Source: Saltatorellus ferox (GTDB lineage Bacteria; Planctomycetota; UBA1135; GCA-002686595). Taken from it: a stretch of 64,000 nucleotides of DNA. Positions 25,507 to 34,832 of the stretch are shown here, piece after piece. Location: positions 6,391,524 through 6,455,523 of the forward strand of contig CP036434.1 of NCBI GenBank assembly GCA_007751475.1, written 5' to 3'. Numbering within the stretch: the stretch's first letter is position 1; every line of letters starts with the position of its first letter. The position numbers and the translations under genes are program-made. Below the pieces are notes generated by a model. That model saw only the letters and a program-made list of their open reading frames with translations, did not search any database and was not told the DNA's origin.

Positions 25507-26499
25507 TCACTTCGTCTTCCGGAGCAGCAGGGTATGCCCTACCGCCCCGAGGATGCCCACGCCGACCAGGTAGAGCGTGTGAAAGGCGAGCCCCGTCGCC
25601 GCTGCGTCGGCCTCTGGAACTCCCAGCGCCGCGAAACCCCACGCCCAGCCAAGGTCCAGGGCTCCGAACCCGAGGAAGCCGCTGATCGGCACCAGGCTTC
25701 CGAAGATCGCCAGGCTGGATCCGAAGAGCAGGTCGAACGCGCCGAGCGACTCACCGCCCGGACCGGCCAGACCGACCCCCGTCCCGAGAACGATGTAGAC
25801 ACCGAGCACCGCCGCCCAGACCGGCAGGCTCCAGAGGGCGGCCCGCAGTAGCGCTGGCTTCGAAACACTGCGCAGCGCTGCCTCCACCCTGTGCGTGAAC
25901 GACGAGATGCGGGCCCCGATCGCCGTCCGCTCCAGCCCGAGCCGAACGGAGAGGCGCCGCGCCAGACCGAGCATCGATCCGCCCCGGAGAATCACCAGCG
26001 CCAGCGCGCTCGCCGCCAGCATCAAGACGCCGCCGAGTCCCGTCAGCCAGTCGAGCCCGGGCCGAGCACCGCTCAGTCCGAGCGCGAGGCAGGTCGCCCC
26101 CAGTACGACGACGAGCGTGAGCAGGTCGAACAGCCTCGAGAGCAAGAGACCGACCAGCCCGTGCTCCGCTCGAACGCCGACGCGGCCGAGGTGGAGCACG
26201 AGACTCGCCTCACCCACCTTGGCCGGCAGGATCTGGCTGTCCAGAATCCAGGCGGCGGACGCAGCCGTCAGGTCTTTCAGCCCCGGCACCGATTCGTCGC
26301 CGGAAGCCGCCAGCAGCCCCCGCAATCGCGCCGCCCGAAAGACGTAGATCAGCGCCTGAATCCCGAGCGCCAGGAAGAACGTGGTCGCCGGAATGGCCCT
26401 GACTGCATCCCAGACTTCCCCTGGCCGGATCCCTCCCCAGAGGAAGAGAAGCCCGATGGCGCCGAGCGCGACGGCGGCGGAGAGGACGAGTTTGAGCAC
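25507..26499 (-). CDS. Flippase-like integral membrane protein (LPG synthase TM / UPF0104)
   Basis: A 330-residue protein with eight or so hydrophobic helices. VFRAARLRGLLAASG followed by TAASAAWILDSQILPAKVGE matches the conserved core of the lysylphosphatidylglycerol synthase transmembrane family (AglD-like). The soluble aminoacyl-transfer domain of MprF is absent, so it is a stand-alone membrane unit. Such proteins often lie near glycosyltransferases and may move lipid-linked substrates. The GT2 gene further upstream on the same strand fits that. Confidence 0.8.
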   Translation of the reverse strand: MLKLVLSAAVALGAIGLLFLWGGIRPGEVWDAVRAIPATTFFLALGIQALIYVFRAARLRGLLAASGDESVPGLKDLTAASAAWILDSQILPAKVGEASLVLHLGRVGVRAEHGLVGLLLSRLFDLLTLVVVLGATCLALGLSGARPGLDWLTGLGGVLMLAASALALVILRGGSMLGLARRLSVRLGLERTAIGARISSFTHRVEAALRSVSKPALLRAALWSLPVWAAVLGVYIVLGTGVGLAGPGGESLGAFDLLFGSSLAIFGSLVPISGFLGFGALDLGWAWGFAALGVPEADAAATGLAFHTLYLVGVGILGAVGHTLLLRKTK

Positions 26500-26551
26500 C
26501 GAGGAGTGGCGAAGGGGATTGGGGGGCGCGTCGGGCGGAGACGAGCGAAGA

Positions 26552-26595
26552 AAGAAGGAGTGAGCCTCCGCAGCGCGGATGGCTCACCCCTTCTT
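26552..26595 (-). terminator. Probable intrinsic terminator after the HEAT/VWA gene
   Basis: On the minus strand AAGAAGG, one mismatch, then GTGAGCC pairs with GGCTCAC and CCTTCTT across a 14-nt loop. It is followed by a pyrimidine run (TCTTCG). It lies about 110 bases beyond the stop at 26705 and before the start of the flippase-like gene, so it separates the two transcripts. The remaining bases between 26500 and 26704 show nothing else. Confidence 0.55.
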
Positions 26596-26704
26596 ATACG
26601 GACTCCTGCTCACCGGAAGGAGAGAGGGGTGTATGAAGCACGCGGCTCCCTACGGCGGATCCTACAGGAGCGAGAACCGGACAGAGACGCGCTCCAGGAC
26701 CGGC

Positions 26705-29035
26705 CTACTGGACCTCGATGTAGATTCCACCGCTGTCTTCGGCCAGCCATTCCAGAACCTGTAGGCCTGTTCCAATCGCGATGGTGTTGATCTGGACCCC
26801 GCGGTTCTTGTTGAGATCGGCGATATCGTCCCTGATGAGCTGGGGGTCGGTCAGGTCACCGACCGACGGCTCGCCGTCCGAAAGAAGGTAGATCGTGTCC
26901 ACATCGGGGTCGTCGAACGCGAATTCGAGCGCGCCGTAGAGGTTGGTGCCACCGCTGGCATCCAGGCGCGATACCCACAGCTTCGCCTCGGCTTTCGACA
27001 TCTCCGAGCTGGAAGCGACCCCGCCGTCGAGCCAGCTCAACACGCTCCCCGAGAACGGCGCGATGTTGAAGAGTGCGGCCTCCGGGAGGGTCTCGATGGC
27101 CGCCATCAGCTCGTTCTTGGCCACGTCCATGCGCGTCATCGGCGTGGCGCTGACCGTCTTCGGGCGGAGCGGCTCGGCCATCGAGCCCGAGATGTCGAGG
27201 ATGAAGAGCACGCGCTCCGACACGATCCGGATCCCGAAGAACAGGGGCTCTCCACGGTCCAGGTCCGTCGTCGAGATGTCCTTGAGGCGACGATCCGCTT
27301 CCTTTTCACGGAGCTTCTCCACCTCGGCCTCGCTCATCAGCTGGGCCTTGCCACCCTGATCCTTCAGCCAGCGATCCCAGATCTCGGCGCGCCGCCCGAA
27401 GGGTTGGCCGGTGAGATCGAACAGCACGTCCCCGAAGATCAGCTGCATCCGCCCCACCTCGTTCTGCATCTGGTCGACGATCGGCCTCAGCAGGTCCGTA
27501 TCGCGCCGCTTGGCGAGAGACCGCAGCGCGATCAGCCTCGTGGACCAAACGGGGTGCTGCAGCCGCTCCTTCATCAGTTCGATCGAGCTCGACCGCCCGA
27601 TTCTCGCGATCTCGGCGAGAGCCGCATTGCGAAGGGAGTCGTCCTCGTGGCTGGTGTACGTTTCGAGGCGAGTCAACCAGTCACTGTCGCCGTCGTAGAG
27701 AACGGAGAGTGCCTCCAGGAGCGCCGCCAGGACATCGTCGCTCTTCGTCTTCTCCAGGAGCTTCTCCATGTCCTTGATCGACTCCCGATCCCCGCGCGAC
27801 GCCAGGGCCAGCGCCGTCGCCGCCACCAGTTCGGGCTCCTTGGCGCCCAGCCCCTTGCGCATCTTCTTGACGAACTTCTCGCCGCCAACGTACTTCGTCG
27901 CACGGATGGCAAACGCTTGGCTAGGCAACCGCCCCTTGCCGAGGAGCTTCTGCAGATCCTTCTCGACCTCCTCGTCCTTGAGTTCCGCCAGCATGTCGGC
28001 GATCTGCTGGCTGAAGACCGCTGGGGTCACGGTCTTCACGCCGATCTCCATCAGTTCGTCCGCCGCTTTCGCGCCCTCGAGATCCACGAGAATTCGAGCG
28101 GCCATGGCGCGTGCGGTCGCCGGGTTGTCGACCCGGTCGACGATGTCGCGCGCGTACTCCGCAGCCTTCGGACTCTCGCGCCGAGCGAGTTCCTCCAGCG
28201 CCGTCTGCCGCACCATCATGCTCTGCTCGTCCTCGAACGCTTTCTCGAGTTCACCGTCCTCGAACGAATCCATGATCGCCTTCATGGCGGTCGCGCGAAG
28301 GACCGCCGTCGGCCAGGAGATCTCAGGATCCGGCAAGCCCTCGCGTTCACGCTTCGTGCGGTTCTTCTTCTCGTTCGCCTCGCTCACGAACTCCATCACG
28401 TCCTGCATCGTCCTCTCGTAGATCGAGCGATAGAACTCGAAGTCCCCGCTGTCGCCTAGCTCCACGTGCATGGCGAGCGCGCGCTCGCGAAGCGTGTCGT
28501 CGGCGGTGGACATGATGATCTTCGCCAGGAACGGCTTGCCGTGTTCCGGCGCGCGACCGAGCCCGCGCAGCGCCGCCTCGCGAAGTTCCCGCTTGCGTTC
28601 ACCGACCGTCACCTGCATCAGCTTCTCCAGCGCGGGCTCGAACGAATCGTCGACCCCGTCGAACTCCGCGAGCGCGTACAGCACCTCGCGCCGCATGTAG
28701 GTGCTGGCGAACGTGTCGTACGACTCCAGCAACAGCTCCATCGCGTCGCGAGTCCCGCGGGCAGCGAGTGCCTCCAGCGCAACCTCGTCGATTTCGTCCC
28801 TCAACTTCTTGATCCGAGCGGCGATCTCGGACGTCTCCAGCTTCGTCCAATCCGGTGCGTCTTCCCCCTCCTCCTGGGGGACAGAAGCAGCGGAGCCCGT
28901 GACGGCCGCGGCTGGGAGCCAGAGAAGAGCGGTCGGAAGGAGGCAGAGGAGCGCGGTCGTGATTCTCAAGGCGAAGTGGGGTCGGGGCCGAGTCAACGGC
29001 CAGGGAAGTGTGGTCTTAGCGCGAAGCGCGCCCAC
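26705..29035 (-). CDS. Secreted HEAT-repeat and von Willebrand A domain protein
   Basis: Product of 776 residues from a GTG start (a TTG at 28969 would give a tighter signal peptide, RITTALLCLLPTALLWLP). After the signal come many HEAT-like helical repeats (about 60-540), for example DTLRERALAMHVELGDSGDF and SLRNAALAEIARIG. The C-terminal VWA domain has the complete MIDAS: DISGSM, the Thr in GGTNLYGAL and LLSDGEPS. It ends right after the VWA fold. A periplasmic scaffold or metal-dependent adhesion role is likely. Its start overlaps the GT2 stop by 20 bases, so both are probably on one transcript. Confidence 0.85.
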   Translation of the reverse strand: MGALRAKTTLPWPLTRPRPHFALRITTALLCLLPTALLWLPAAAVTGSAASVPQEEGEDAPDWTKLETSEIAARIKKLRDEIDEVALEALAARGTRDAMELLLESYDTFASTYMRREVLYALAEFDGVDDSFEPALEKLMQVTVGERKRELREAALRGLGRAPEHGKPFLAKIIMSTADDTLRERALAMHVELGDSGDFEFYRSIYERTMQDVMEFVSEANEKKNRTKREREGLPDPEISWPTAVLRATAMKAIMDSFEDGELEKAFEDEQSMMVRQTALEELARRESPKAAEYARDIVDRVDNPATARAMAARILVDLEGAKAADELMEIGVKTVTPAVFSQQIADMLAELKDEEVEKDLQKLLGKGRLPSQAFAIRATKYVGGEKFVKKMRKGLGAKEPELVAATALALASRGDRESIKDMEKLLEKTKSDDVLAALLEALSVLYDGDSDWLTRLETYTSHEDDSLRNAALAEIARIGRSSSIELMKERLQHPVWSTRLIALRSLAKRRDTDLLRPIVDQMQNEVGRMQLIFGDVLFDLTGQPFGRRAEIWDRWLKDQGGKAQLMSEAEVEKLREKEADRRLKDISTTDLDRGEPLFFGIRIVSERVLFILDISGSMAEPLRPKTVSATPMTRMDVAKNELMAAIETLPEAALFNIAPFSGSVLSWLDGGVASSSEMSKAEAKLWVSRLDASGGTNLYGALEFAFDDPDVDTIYLLSDGEPSVGDLTDPQLIRDDIADLNKNRGVQINTIAIGTGLQVLEWLAEDSGGIYIEVQ

Positions 29036-30056
29036 CGGTCGACCTGCCAGACGATCGTACTGGCGGATCCAGCGGCGGTCCCAGGCGTGCCTTCTTGTCG
29101 ATCAAGTCGGCCACGAGCCCAAGGGTCAAGGTCTGAACAAGAGCCAAGAAGAGCAGGACCGATTTATCGCCGAGGTTGCCACCTACCGTGGCGACCTCTC
29201 CGTTCGGAAAGTAGGTCTTGGCGAAGAACATGTCGTAGGTCAAGGCCACGACGAGCAGGACGAAGAGGAGCCCCGCCACGGGGTAGAACACCTTGAGCGG
29301 GTTGAAATAGACGACCGTGCGGATGATCAGCGCCAGAAAGCCCAGCGTGTCCCGGATCGGGCGGATCTTCGAGGACCCCGAGCGCTCGGCGTAGTCGATC
29401 GAGACGTAGTCGACGCGGTGGTGATTCGTCAGCGAAGCGAGCGTGATCGTCGTCGTGAAGCTGAATCCCTCCGGTAGGATCGACTCGTATCGCAGAACCA
29501 GATCCCGGCGGATCGCGCGCAGCCCGGAGTTCAGGTCCGGGATCTTGACGCCCGCCAGATACGAGGCGATGTGGCGCAATGCGGCCTTCGCGGGCCTGCG
29601 CTGCCAGGGGATGTTCACGTCGTCCCCGGTCCTCGCGCCCACCGCCATGTCGGCGCCCGCGTCGACGTGGCCGAGCAGATCGACGATGCGATCCTCGGGG
29701 TAAGTCCCGTCCGCGTCGGTGATGATGACGATGTCGTAGGCCGCCGCCCGGAAGCCCGTCTTGAGCGCGGCGCCGTAGCCCCGGTTCATCGGGTGTTCGA
29801 TCACCGTCAGCCGCGGGTACTTCGCCTGCAGCTCCTTCAGCATCGGCCCGGTCCGATCCTTCGACCCGTCGTTGACGACGAGCAGCTCGGTCTCACGGCC
29901 CAGGTCGAGCGCGAGCAGCCGCTCGACAACCCCCTCGATCCCGCCTTCCTCGTCATAGGCCGGGACGACGATGGTCACCCCCGCCAATGGGCTCGCTACT
30001 GGGGCGTGTTCGGGCCCGGGCGCGTCGCCAGGAGGGGATTCGTCTGTGCTGCTCAT
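29016..30056 (-). CDS. GT2 glycosyltransferase with C-terminal membrane segments (dolichol-phosphate-sugar synthase type)
   Basis: A 346-residue protein. The GT-A catalytic domain begins with VTIVVPAYDEEGGIEGVV and ELLVVNDGSKDRT; the metal-binding DADG lies in IVIITDADGTYPEDRIVDLL, and the acceptor region is DLNSGLRAIRRDL. Two hydrophobic segments follow at the C-terminus (VFYPVAGLLFVLLVVALTY and SVLLFLALVQTLTLGLVADL), as in polyprenyl-phosphate glycosyltransferases of the DPM1 class. It could supply lipid-linked sugars to GT39-type enzymes such as the one at 7.6 kb (inference). Confidence 0.88.
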   Translation of the reverse strand: MSSTDESPPGDAPGPEHAPVASPLAGVTIVVPAYDEEGGIEGVVERLLALDLGRETELLVVNDGSKDRTGPMLKELQAKYPRLTVIEHPMNRGYGAALKTGFRAAAYDIVIITDADGTYPEDRIVDLLGHVDAGADMAVGARTGDDVNIPWQRRPAKAALRHIASYLAGVKIPDLNSGLRAIRRDLVLRYESILPEGFSFTTTITLASLTNHHRVDYVSIDYAERSGSSKIRPIRDTLGFLALIIRTVVYFNPLKVFYPVAGLLFVLLVVALTYDMFFAKTYFPNGEVATVGGNLGDKSVLLFLALVQTLTLGLVADLIDKKARLGPPLDPPVRSSGRSTGGRASR

Positions 30057-30092
30057 GGGTGGGCTTTGGACCGGATCTGCGGGCCAGACAGG

Positions 30093-31241
30093 CTAACGGC
30101 CCGACTCCCCACCGAACAGATCCGTCTGGCTTGCATCGCGGCGAAGGCGCGCCAGCACCTTCTTGGCCATCCCTGTGAGGGCCAACCCTTCCGCCGCCTC
30201 GTCCGGGAACCAGCCAACGTCGGGCCCGTGGCCCATCTTGGACTCCGAGCACGTGGCCGCCCGCACACGCCCCTTGATCCGGTGCTTCGTGATCCCGTGG
30301 GAGATCGAGAAGAGGTCATGGCTCGCCTCCAGCGCGGGCTCGATCTCGCTCGCGAGGTGATCGGGGAAGAGACCTGGCCCTTCCACCTCGACGGTCGGGA
30401 ACTGCCACATCCCCCCCATCAGGCCGTCGGGGCCGCGCCTCTCCAGGAGCCAGGCACCGTCCCTTCGCGCCGCATAGATCTCGAGCGTCACCTCGATCGG
30501 CGCCTTCTTCGGTCGCGCCCTCGGAAGGTCCGCCGCCACGCCCGCCGCCCGCGCCCTGCAGTGCTCCGACACCGGACAGGCACCGCACGCGGGCGAGGTC
30601 GGCTTGCAGACGAGCGCACCAAGCTCCATCAGCGCCTGGTTCCACTCGCGTGGCGCCGCTTCGCTCGCGGGCCGCTCGACCACCATGGCACGCGCCGCCT
30701 TCCACGCCTCGCGCAGCAGCGGCCCCGACGTCCGAACGCCGTCCATCAAGAACCAGCGCGAGAAGACCCGCTCGACGTTCCCGTCCACGATCGGCACGGG
30801 CAGGTCGTAGGCGATCGACAGCACCGCGCCCGCCGTGTACGGCCCGATCCCCGGAAGGGCGAGCGCGTCATCGAGGTCGCGCGGAAACTCCGCCCCGTGC
30901 CGGTCCGTGATGACCCGCGCAGCCGCCTGGAGCGAACGCGCGCGCCGATAGTAGCCGAGCCCCGACCACGCCTCCAGCACGGCGTCCTCGCTCGCCTCGG
31001 CCAGCGCGCGGATCGTCGGGAAGCGCTCCAGAAAGCGCGGCCAGTAATCGAGCACCGTCTCGACGCGCGTCTGCTGGAGCATCGCCTCGCTGACCCAGAT
31101 CGCGTAGGGGTCGCGCGTACGCCGCCAGGGGAGGTCGCGCTGCTCTCGCTGGAACCACGCGGTCAGGTCGCGACGTAGCGCGACGAGCGTCCCTTCGTCC
31201 GGAGCCTCGAATCGTGGGGCGATCAAGACGGCATCCGTCAT
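30093..31241 (-). CDS. mutY: A/G-specific adenine DNA glycosylase
   Basis: Base-excision repair enzyme of 382 residues that removes adenine paired with 8-oxoguanine. The catalytic Glu52 is in WVSEAMLQQTRVETV, the helix-hairpin-helix LPGIGPYTAGAV is at 129-140 with the conserved Asp153 in IVDGNV, and the 4Fe-4S ligands are Cys212, Cys219, Cys222 and Cys228. A C-terminal NUDIX-like domain (GAWLLERRGPDGLMGGMWQF) recognises the oxidised guanine. All expected parts are present. Confidence 0.95.
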   Translation of the reverse strand: MTDAVLIAPRFEAPDEGTLVALRRDLTAWFQREQRDLPWRRTRDPYAIWVSEAMLQQTRVETVLDYWPRFLERFPTIRALAEASEDAVLEAWSGLGYYRRARSLQAAARVITDRHGAEFPRDLDDALALPGIGPYTAGAVLSIAYDLPVPIVDGNVERVFSRWFLMDGVRTSGPLLREAWKAARAMVVERPASEAAPREWNQALMELGALVCKPTSPACGACPVSEHCRARAAGVAADLPRARPKKAPIEVTLEIYAARRDGAWLLERRGPDGLMGGMWQFPTVEVEGPGLFPDHLASEIEPALEASHDLFSISHGITKHRIKGRVRAATCSESKMGHGPDVGWFPDEAAEGLALTGMAKKVLARLRRDASQTDLFGGESGR

Positions 31242-31583
31242 TTGGTAAGAACGCCGATGCCGCAGGATTCAGCGATCCCGAGGGTCCACGCTGCGAAGAT
31301 TCTGATCTCTGTCTCCATGTGATCCTGCGGGCTCCATGTGATCCTGCGGGCGAGATCCTATCAGGCGCAGGCGGCCAGAACTCGCCTACCCGTGGGCTTT
31401 GATCGATCTCGACCTCCCCGGGGCAGGACGCACCGTCGATCCAATCGACGCTGTGCGCTGCTGGAACGATGGGGTTGCCGGCTCAAAAGTCGTCGAAGAT
31501 AGGGGTGCGAAAGGCGTTCAACGCCCGGGGAGCGGCGGGGCCGCTTTCCCCCTTGCATCCCCTTCCAACGAGGCAAAGAGATC
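31242..31583. other. Gene-free stretch with a 19-bp tandem duplication
   Basis: No convincing coding frame between mutY and the hibernation factor gene, which diverge from here. It contains a perfect tandem duplication of CTCCATGTGATCCTGCGGG at 31313-31331 and 31332-31350. The stretch presumably holds the promoters of both flanking genes, but I could not pick a reliable -35/-10 pair. Confidence 0.6.
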
Positions 31584-31937
31584 ATGAACCTGGAAATCCA
31601 TACGCGCGGCGTCGAGATGAACGAGTCCCTGGCACAGCTGATCGAACGAAGGATGCTGTCAGCGCTAGGCCGCTTCGGATCACGCGTGCGCCACGTGCGC
31701 GTTCAGCTGACGGACCTGAACGGGCCCCGGGGGGGCATCGACACCCGGTGCAAGATCGAGGCATCGCTCGACATGCCCGGGTCGATCGTGATCCACGAGA
31801 CCCACGAGACACCCTTCGCGGCCGTGGCGCACGCGAGCGAAACGGTATCGAGAGCCGTTCGCCGCCGCATCAAGCGCCTCGGCTCGAAGCGCCGCGCCCG
31901 CCGTCAGAGCCCGGACAAGGGCTGGAGCGCCGCGTGA
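31584..31937 (+). CDS. hpf: Ribosome hibernation factor, HPF/RaiA family (short form)
   Basis: A 117-residue protein with the beta-alpha-beta fold sequence of HPF/RaiA: LEIHTRGVEMNESLAQLIERR, then VRHVRVQLTDLNGPRGG and CKIEASLDMPGSIVIHETHE, ending in a basic tail. It binds the decoding region of the small ribosomal subunit and blocks translation in starved cells. It lacks the C-terminal dimerisation domain of long HPF, so it is the short form. The gene appears to be a single unit. Confidence 0.85.
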   Translation: MNLEIHTRGVEMNESLAQLIERRMLSALGRFGSRVRHVRVQLTDLNGPRGGIDTRCKIEASLDMPGSIVIHETHETPFAAVAHASETVSRAVRRRIKRLGSKRRARRQSPDKGWSAA

Positions 31938-31990
31938 TCTCGGGAGGATGAGCTCCCCACGTTCCGAACCGCATCGAACGCGGACAAGAA

Positions 31991-32030
31991 CGCCCCCGCG
32001 CCACGGCCATCGGCCACTGACGCGGGGGCG
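31991..32030. terminator. GC-rich hairpin between convergent genes
   Basis: CGCCCCCGCG at 31991-32000 is perfectly complementary to CGCGGGGGCG at 32021-32030, with a 20-nt loop that itself contains GGCC repeats. It lies between the stop of the hibernation factor gene and the convergent stop at 32118, so it could terminate both. No T-run follows. Nearby, CGAACCGCATCGA occurs twice, close to 31966 and 32039. Confidence 0.45.
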
Positions 32031-32117
32031 GGGCGGTTCGAACCGCATCGAGCCGCCATCGAACGACCGGCTCCACCATGAAGCCTCGAGCGCTGACGGT
32101 CGATCAGTCGATCCGCA

Positions 32118-33329
32118 TCAGTTGAACGTGATCGAAAGACCGTCCGTGAAGTTCGAAACCGGCGTTCCCATGTTCGCGTCCCGGTGCCAGGCCTGGAAGT
32201 TCCAGGTTTCACCGGCGGCGATCGAGACGAGGCCGGTCGGCGTGGGCGTCTGGGTCAGGTCGAGCGCAAGGGAGAAGCTGCCGGCTCCGCCCGTGTTCTG
32301 GATCTGTCCAGCACCGACGTAGCGGCCGATCGCGCCCGCCAGGCAGAGATTGCCCTCGCTCCCCGCGGGATTGGCGACGAAGCCCTGGGTCGTGCTGGTG
32401 ATGAAGAATCCGAACGCGCTGTTCGGCAGGTCCGCTGCGGTCAGCGTGACGTCGTTGCTGGCCGCCATGGTGCTACCGGCTCCGGAGATGGTTCCGGTGG
32501 CTCCCGTGGAGTTCGGGTTCGCCATGCAGTAGGCCGTACCGAAGCCGCCGCCCGGCGTGAAGCCGGCGGTGTAGCTGCCGCCCGAGAAGACCTCGCTTGC
32601 GAGGATCGCGTTCATCGGCGGCGCGGGATCGTACATCATCGTCGCGAGGTCGAAGTTGTGCAGCGGCGCAGGGTTGTCCTCGAGCATCCACACGATTCCG
32701 GCCGGATCGAACGCGAGTCCGTCGATATCGGTCACAGCACCCGGGTACGGACCCACGATCGTCTCCGCGCCCGTGACGGGATCCACGGTCACGATTCCGC
32801 GGCCGGTGTTACCCATGGTGTCCGTGTAGGTGGCCGTGTCGTTCGAGCAGTAGATCAGCCCGGTCGCTGGATCGATGTCCACGCCGCCGAAGTCGCCCGT
32901 GGTGGAGGCGACCGCGAAGAAGAGCGTCGAGTTCCCGGTCACGACGTCGATGTCCCAGAAGCCCTCGAGGCCAAGGGTGTCGTTGTCGTAGCCGAGCAGC
33001 ATGCCGTTGTCGTAGCCGAGCCCGATGGGGACGAGAGTACGGCCCCCATCGTTGATCGTCCCGACCGTGACCGCAGGGTTTGGGTCGTTGTAGGGCCACG
33101 CCTTGAGCGTGGAACCGTCTCCGATGTACATCACGCCGCTCACGTCGTCGTCGGCGAGGGCCCAGGTGTCCGCGTCGGTCCAGAGTCCACTCGTGTTGGT
33201 CCCGGTGTTCTCGTCGAAGAAATGGTTGTCCGCGGCCGACGCGTCGTCGGTTCCGTAGGCGATCTGGGCGCTGGCGAGCGGCGCAGCGCCGAGCAGGATG
33301 GCTGGCAGTAGCAGGGTGACGTTTTTCAT
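32118..33329 (-). CDS. Secreted beta-propeller-like protein with shared C-terminal module
   Basis: A 403-residue exported protein. A signal peptide (MKNVTLLLPAILLGAAPLAS, ending SAQ) is followed by repeats of the kind GGVDIDPATGLIYCSNDT and DIDGLAFDPAGIVWMLEDN that suggest a propeller fold. Residues about 266-403 form a module beginning YCMANPNSTG, with LPNSAFGFFITSTTQGFV, GNLCLAGAIGRY and PVSNFTDGL, found in three other proteins of this window. The ATG at 33329 fits the signal peptide better than the longer frame to 33398. Function is unknown; the module may be for sorting or surface attachment (inference). Confidence 0.8.
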   Translation of the reverse strand: MKNVTLLLPAILLGAAPLASAQIAYGTDDASAADNHFFDENTGTNTSGLWTDADTWALADDDVSGVMYIGDGSTLKAWPYNDPNPAVTVGTINDGGRTLVPIGLGYDNGMLLGYDNDTLGLEGFWDIDVVTGNSTLFFAVASTTGDFGGVDIDPATGLIYCSNDTATYTDTMGNTGRGIVTVDPVTGAETIVGPYPGAVTDIDGLAFDPAGIVWMLEDNPAPLHNFDLATMMYDPAPPMNAILASEVFSGGSYTAGFTPGGGFGTAYCMANPNSTGATGTISGAGSTMAASNDVTLTAADLPNSAFGFFITSTTQGFVANPAGSEGNLCLAGAIGRYVGAGQIQNTGGAGSFSLALDLTQTPTPTGLVSIAAGETWNFQAWHRDANMGTPVSNFTDGLSITFN

Positions 33330-33508
33330 GAAGAAGTTCTTGGAAGAGAGTCGAGGAAAGAAGCGTGAAGCGCAACCAAGGCGTCCACGAGACGCCATGG
33401 CTACCTTCCATTATGGTAACAGGACGTCCCTGACTCCGTAAGATCGCGGCACAGGACGCCCATCGAGGCCCGCTGCCCATCGAGAATTAAAGACCACCCT
33501 GGTTGCCC

Positions 33509-34798
33509 ATGAAAATCGTCTTCGCTTCCCTGGGAGCCCTGTTCGTCGCCGGAGTGATCGTCCTCGCTTTCTGGCTCGACGCGAAGGACTCCTCCTCGAT
33601 GGCGCGAAACGCGCAAGCCAGCGGAGCCACCCCAAACTCGGAAGAGACGTCCTTGACGGACATCAGCGCGCCGCTCGGAGCCGAACGGACGCCCAGCGTG
33701 AGCGCGCGCACGACCTGGTCGGTGAAGGCGATCGATGGAGAGGGAAAGCCGCTGCATGATGCTCGAATCCAGGCGTCCCGCGGAGGCGCGGTCCTCGAAG
33801 CGACCGGCCGCGCCGAGTGGTCCGACGTCGCACCAGGCAACTGGACGCTCGTCGCCACCGCGGATGAACGTCCGGTTTGGCGTCGTGAGATCGAGATCGA
33901 GTTCGGCCAGAACCACACCACGATCATCCAATTGACGATGGGTGTCCAGATCGACGGGCGCGTTCGCGATACGGCAGGGCGAGATCAAGCCGGCCGAATC
34001 GTCGGCTTCGTCCCGCGAGGCGAAAGGGCCCCCGAACTGCCGATACGCTGGCTCGAGCTTCCCCATGCGCGCACGACTGCGGACGGTCGCTTCTCGCTCC
34101 TGCTCCCGGACGAAGGCAACTGGCGCCTCTTCGTGGGCTGGGGCGGCCAGATCGCGTTCGAAGAAGCCGCACCCCAGACGCTCACCGTCGGTGGAAAGAG
34201 CTACGTGGAGGTGACGGTGGCAGCGCCCACGCGCCTGATTGTCGAGGTCGAGGATGAGCCGGGAGTCGACGTGGCGATCGCCCACGGTGTGACCGTCTAC
34301 CGCGATGCGGAGCGGCTCGCGACCGAGCGCGCATCCGCTCGGCTCTCGCCGCCGCAGCCGCCGCCAGTGGCTCCCCTGACGTCGGTCGAAGACGAGGAGT
34401 CGAAGCTCGAGCGGGAGACCGTCGAGCGTCACGAGGAAGAGGTTCGCCTTCGAGAGAGCGACCCGGAAGCGGAGCGACTGCGCGCGCTCCGTATGGGCGT
34501 CGTTCCCAGCGGCTGGGCGAAGGCGAAGTCCGGCTTCTGTGGTTTGAATGGGCGCATCGAGTTCGAGCGATTGCCGGTGGACGAGGAGCTTCGCTTCGCT
34601 GTCTCTCGATCGCCAGAGGCATTCGCCGTCGACGGCTCAGCCTACATCACCGCTGGCGCGGAGGTGATCGTGAAGATCGAGCTGCCTCCCCCGCTTCCCT
34701 CCGATGCCCCACCCCTCACGGCACCCAGGCGTGTATCCGCTCTCGTGATGCCTTCCACCCCGGGCTCGTCCGAGACCCCCGGCGCAGTCTGGCGCTGA
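33509..34798 (+). CDS. Membrane-anchored carboxypeptidase-regulatory-like protein
   Basis: A 429-residue protein with an N-terminal anchor (IVFASLGALFVAGVIVLAFWL) and an extracytoplasmic part of beta-sandwich repeats: WSVKAIDGEGKPLHDARIQA, QIDGRVRDTAGRDQAGRIVG and a third region. A charged linker (about 295-330, Glu/Arg-rich) separates the last sandwich. These domains usually bind peptides, carbohydrate or partner proteins and have no catalysis of their own. A TTG at 33503 is also in frame. It diverges from the secreted protein gene that ends at 32118 and converges with serA. The exact role is unknown. Confidence 0.65.
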   Translation: MKIVFASLGALFVAGVIVLAFWLDAKDSSSMARNAQASGATPNSEETSLTDISAPLGAERTPSVSARTTWSVKAIDGEGKPLHDARIQASRGGAVLEATGRAEWSDVAPGNWTLVATADERPVWRREIEIEFGQNHTTIIQLTMGVQIDGRVRDTAGRDQAGRIVGFVPRGERAPELPIRWLELPHARTTADGRFSLLLPDEGNWRLFVGWGGQIAFEEAAPQTLTVGGKSYVEVTVAAPTRLIVEVEDEPGVDVAIAHGVTVYRDAERLATERASARLSPPQPPPVAPLTSVEDEESKLERETVERHEEEVRLRESDPEAERLRALRMGVVPSGWAKAKSGFCGLNGRIEFERLPVDEELRFAVSRSPEAFAVDGSAYITAGAEVIVKIELPPPLPSDAPPLTAPRRVSALVMPSTPGSSETPGAVWR

Positions 34799-34832
34799 CC
34801 CCCGGGCGACACCGTCCGAAAGAAAGGGAAGA

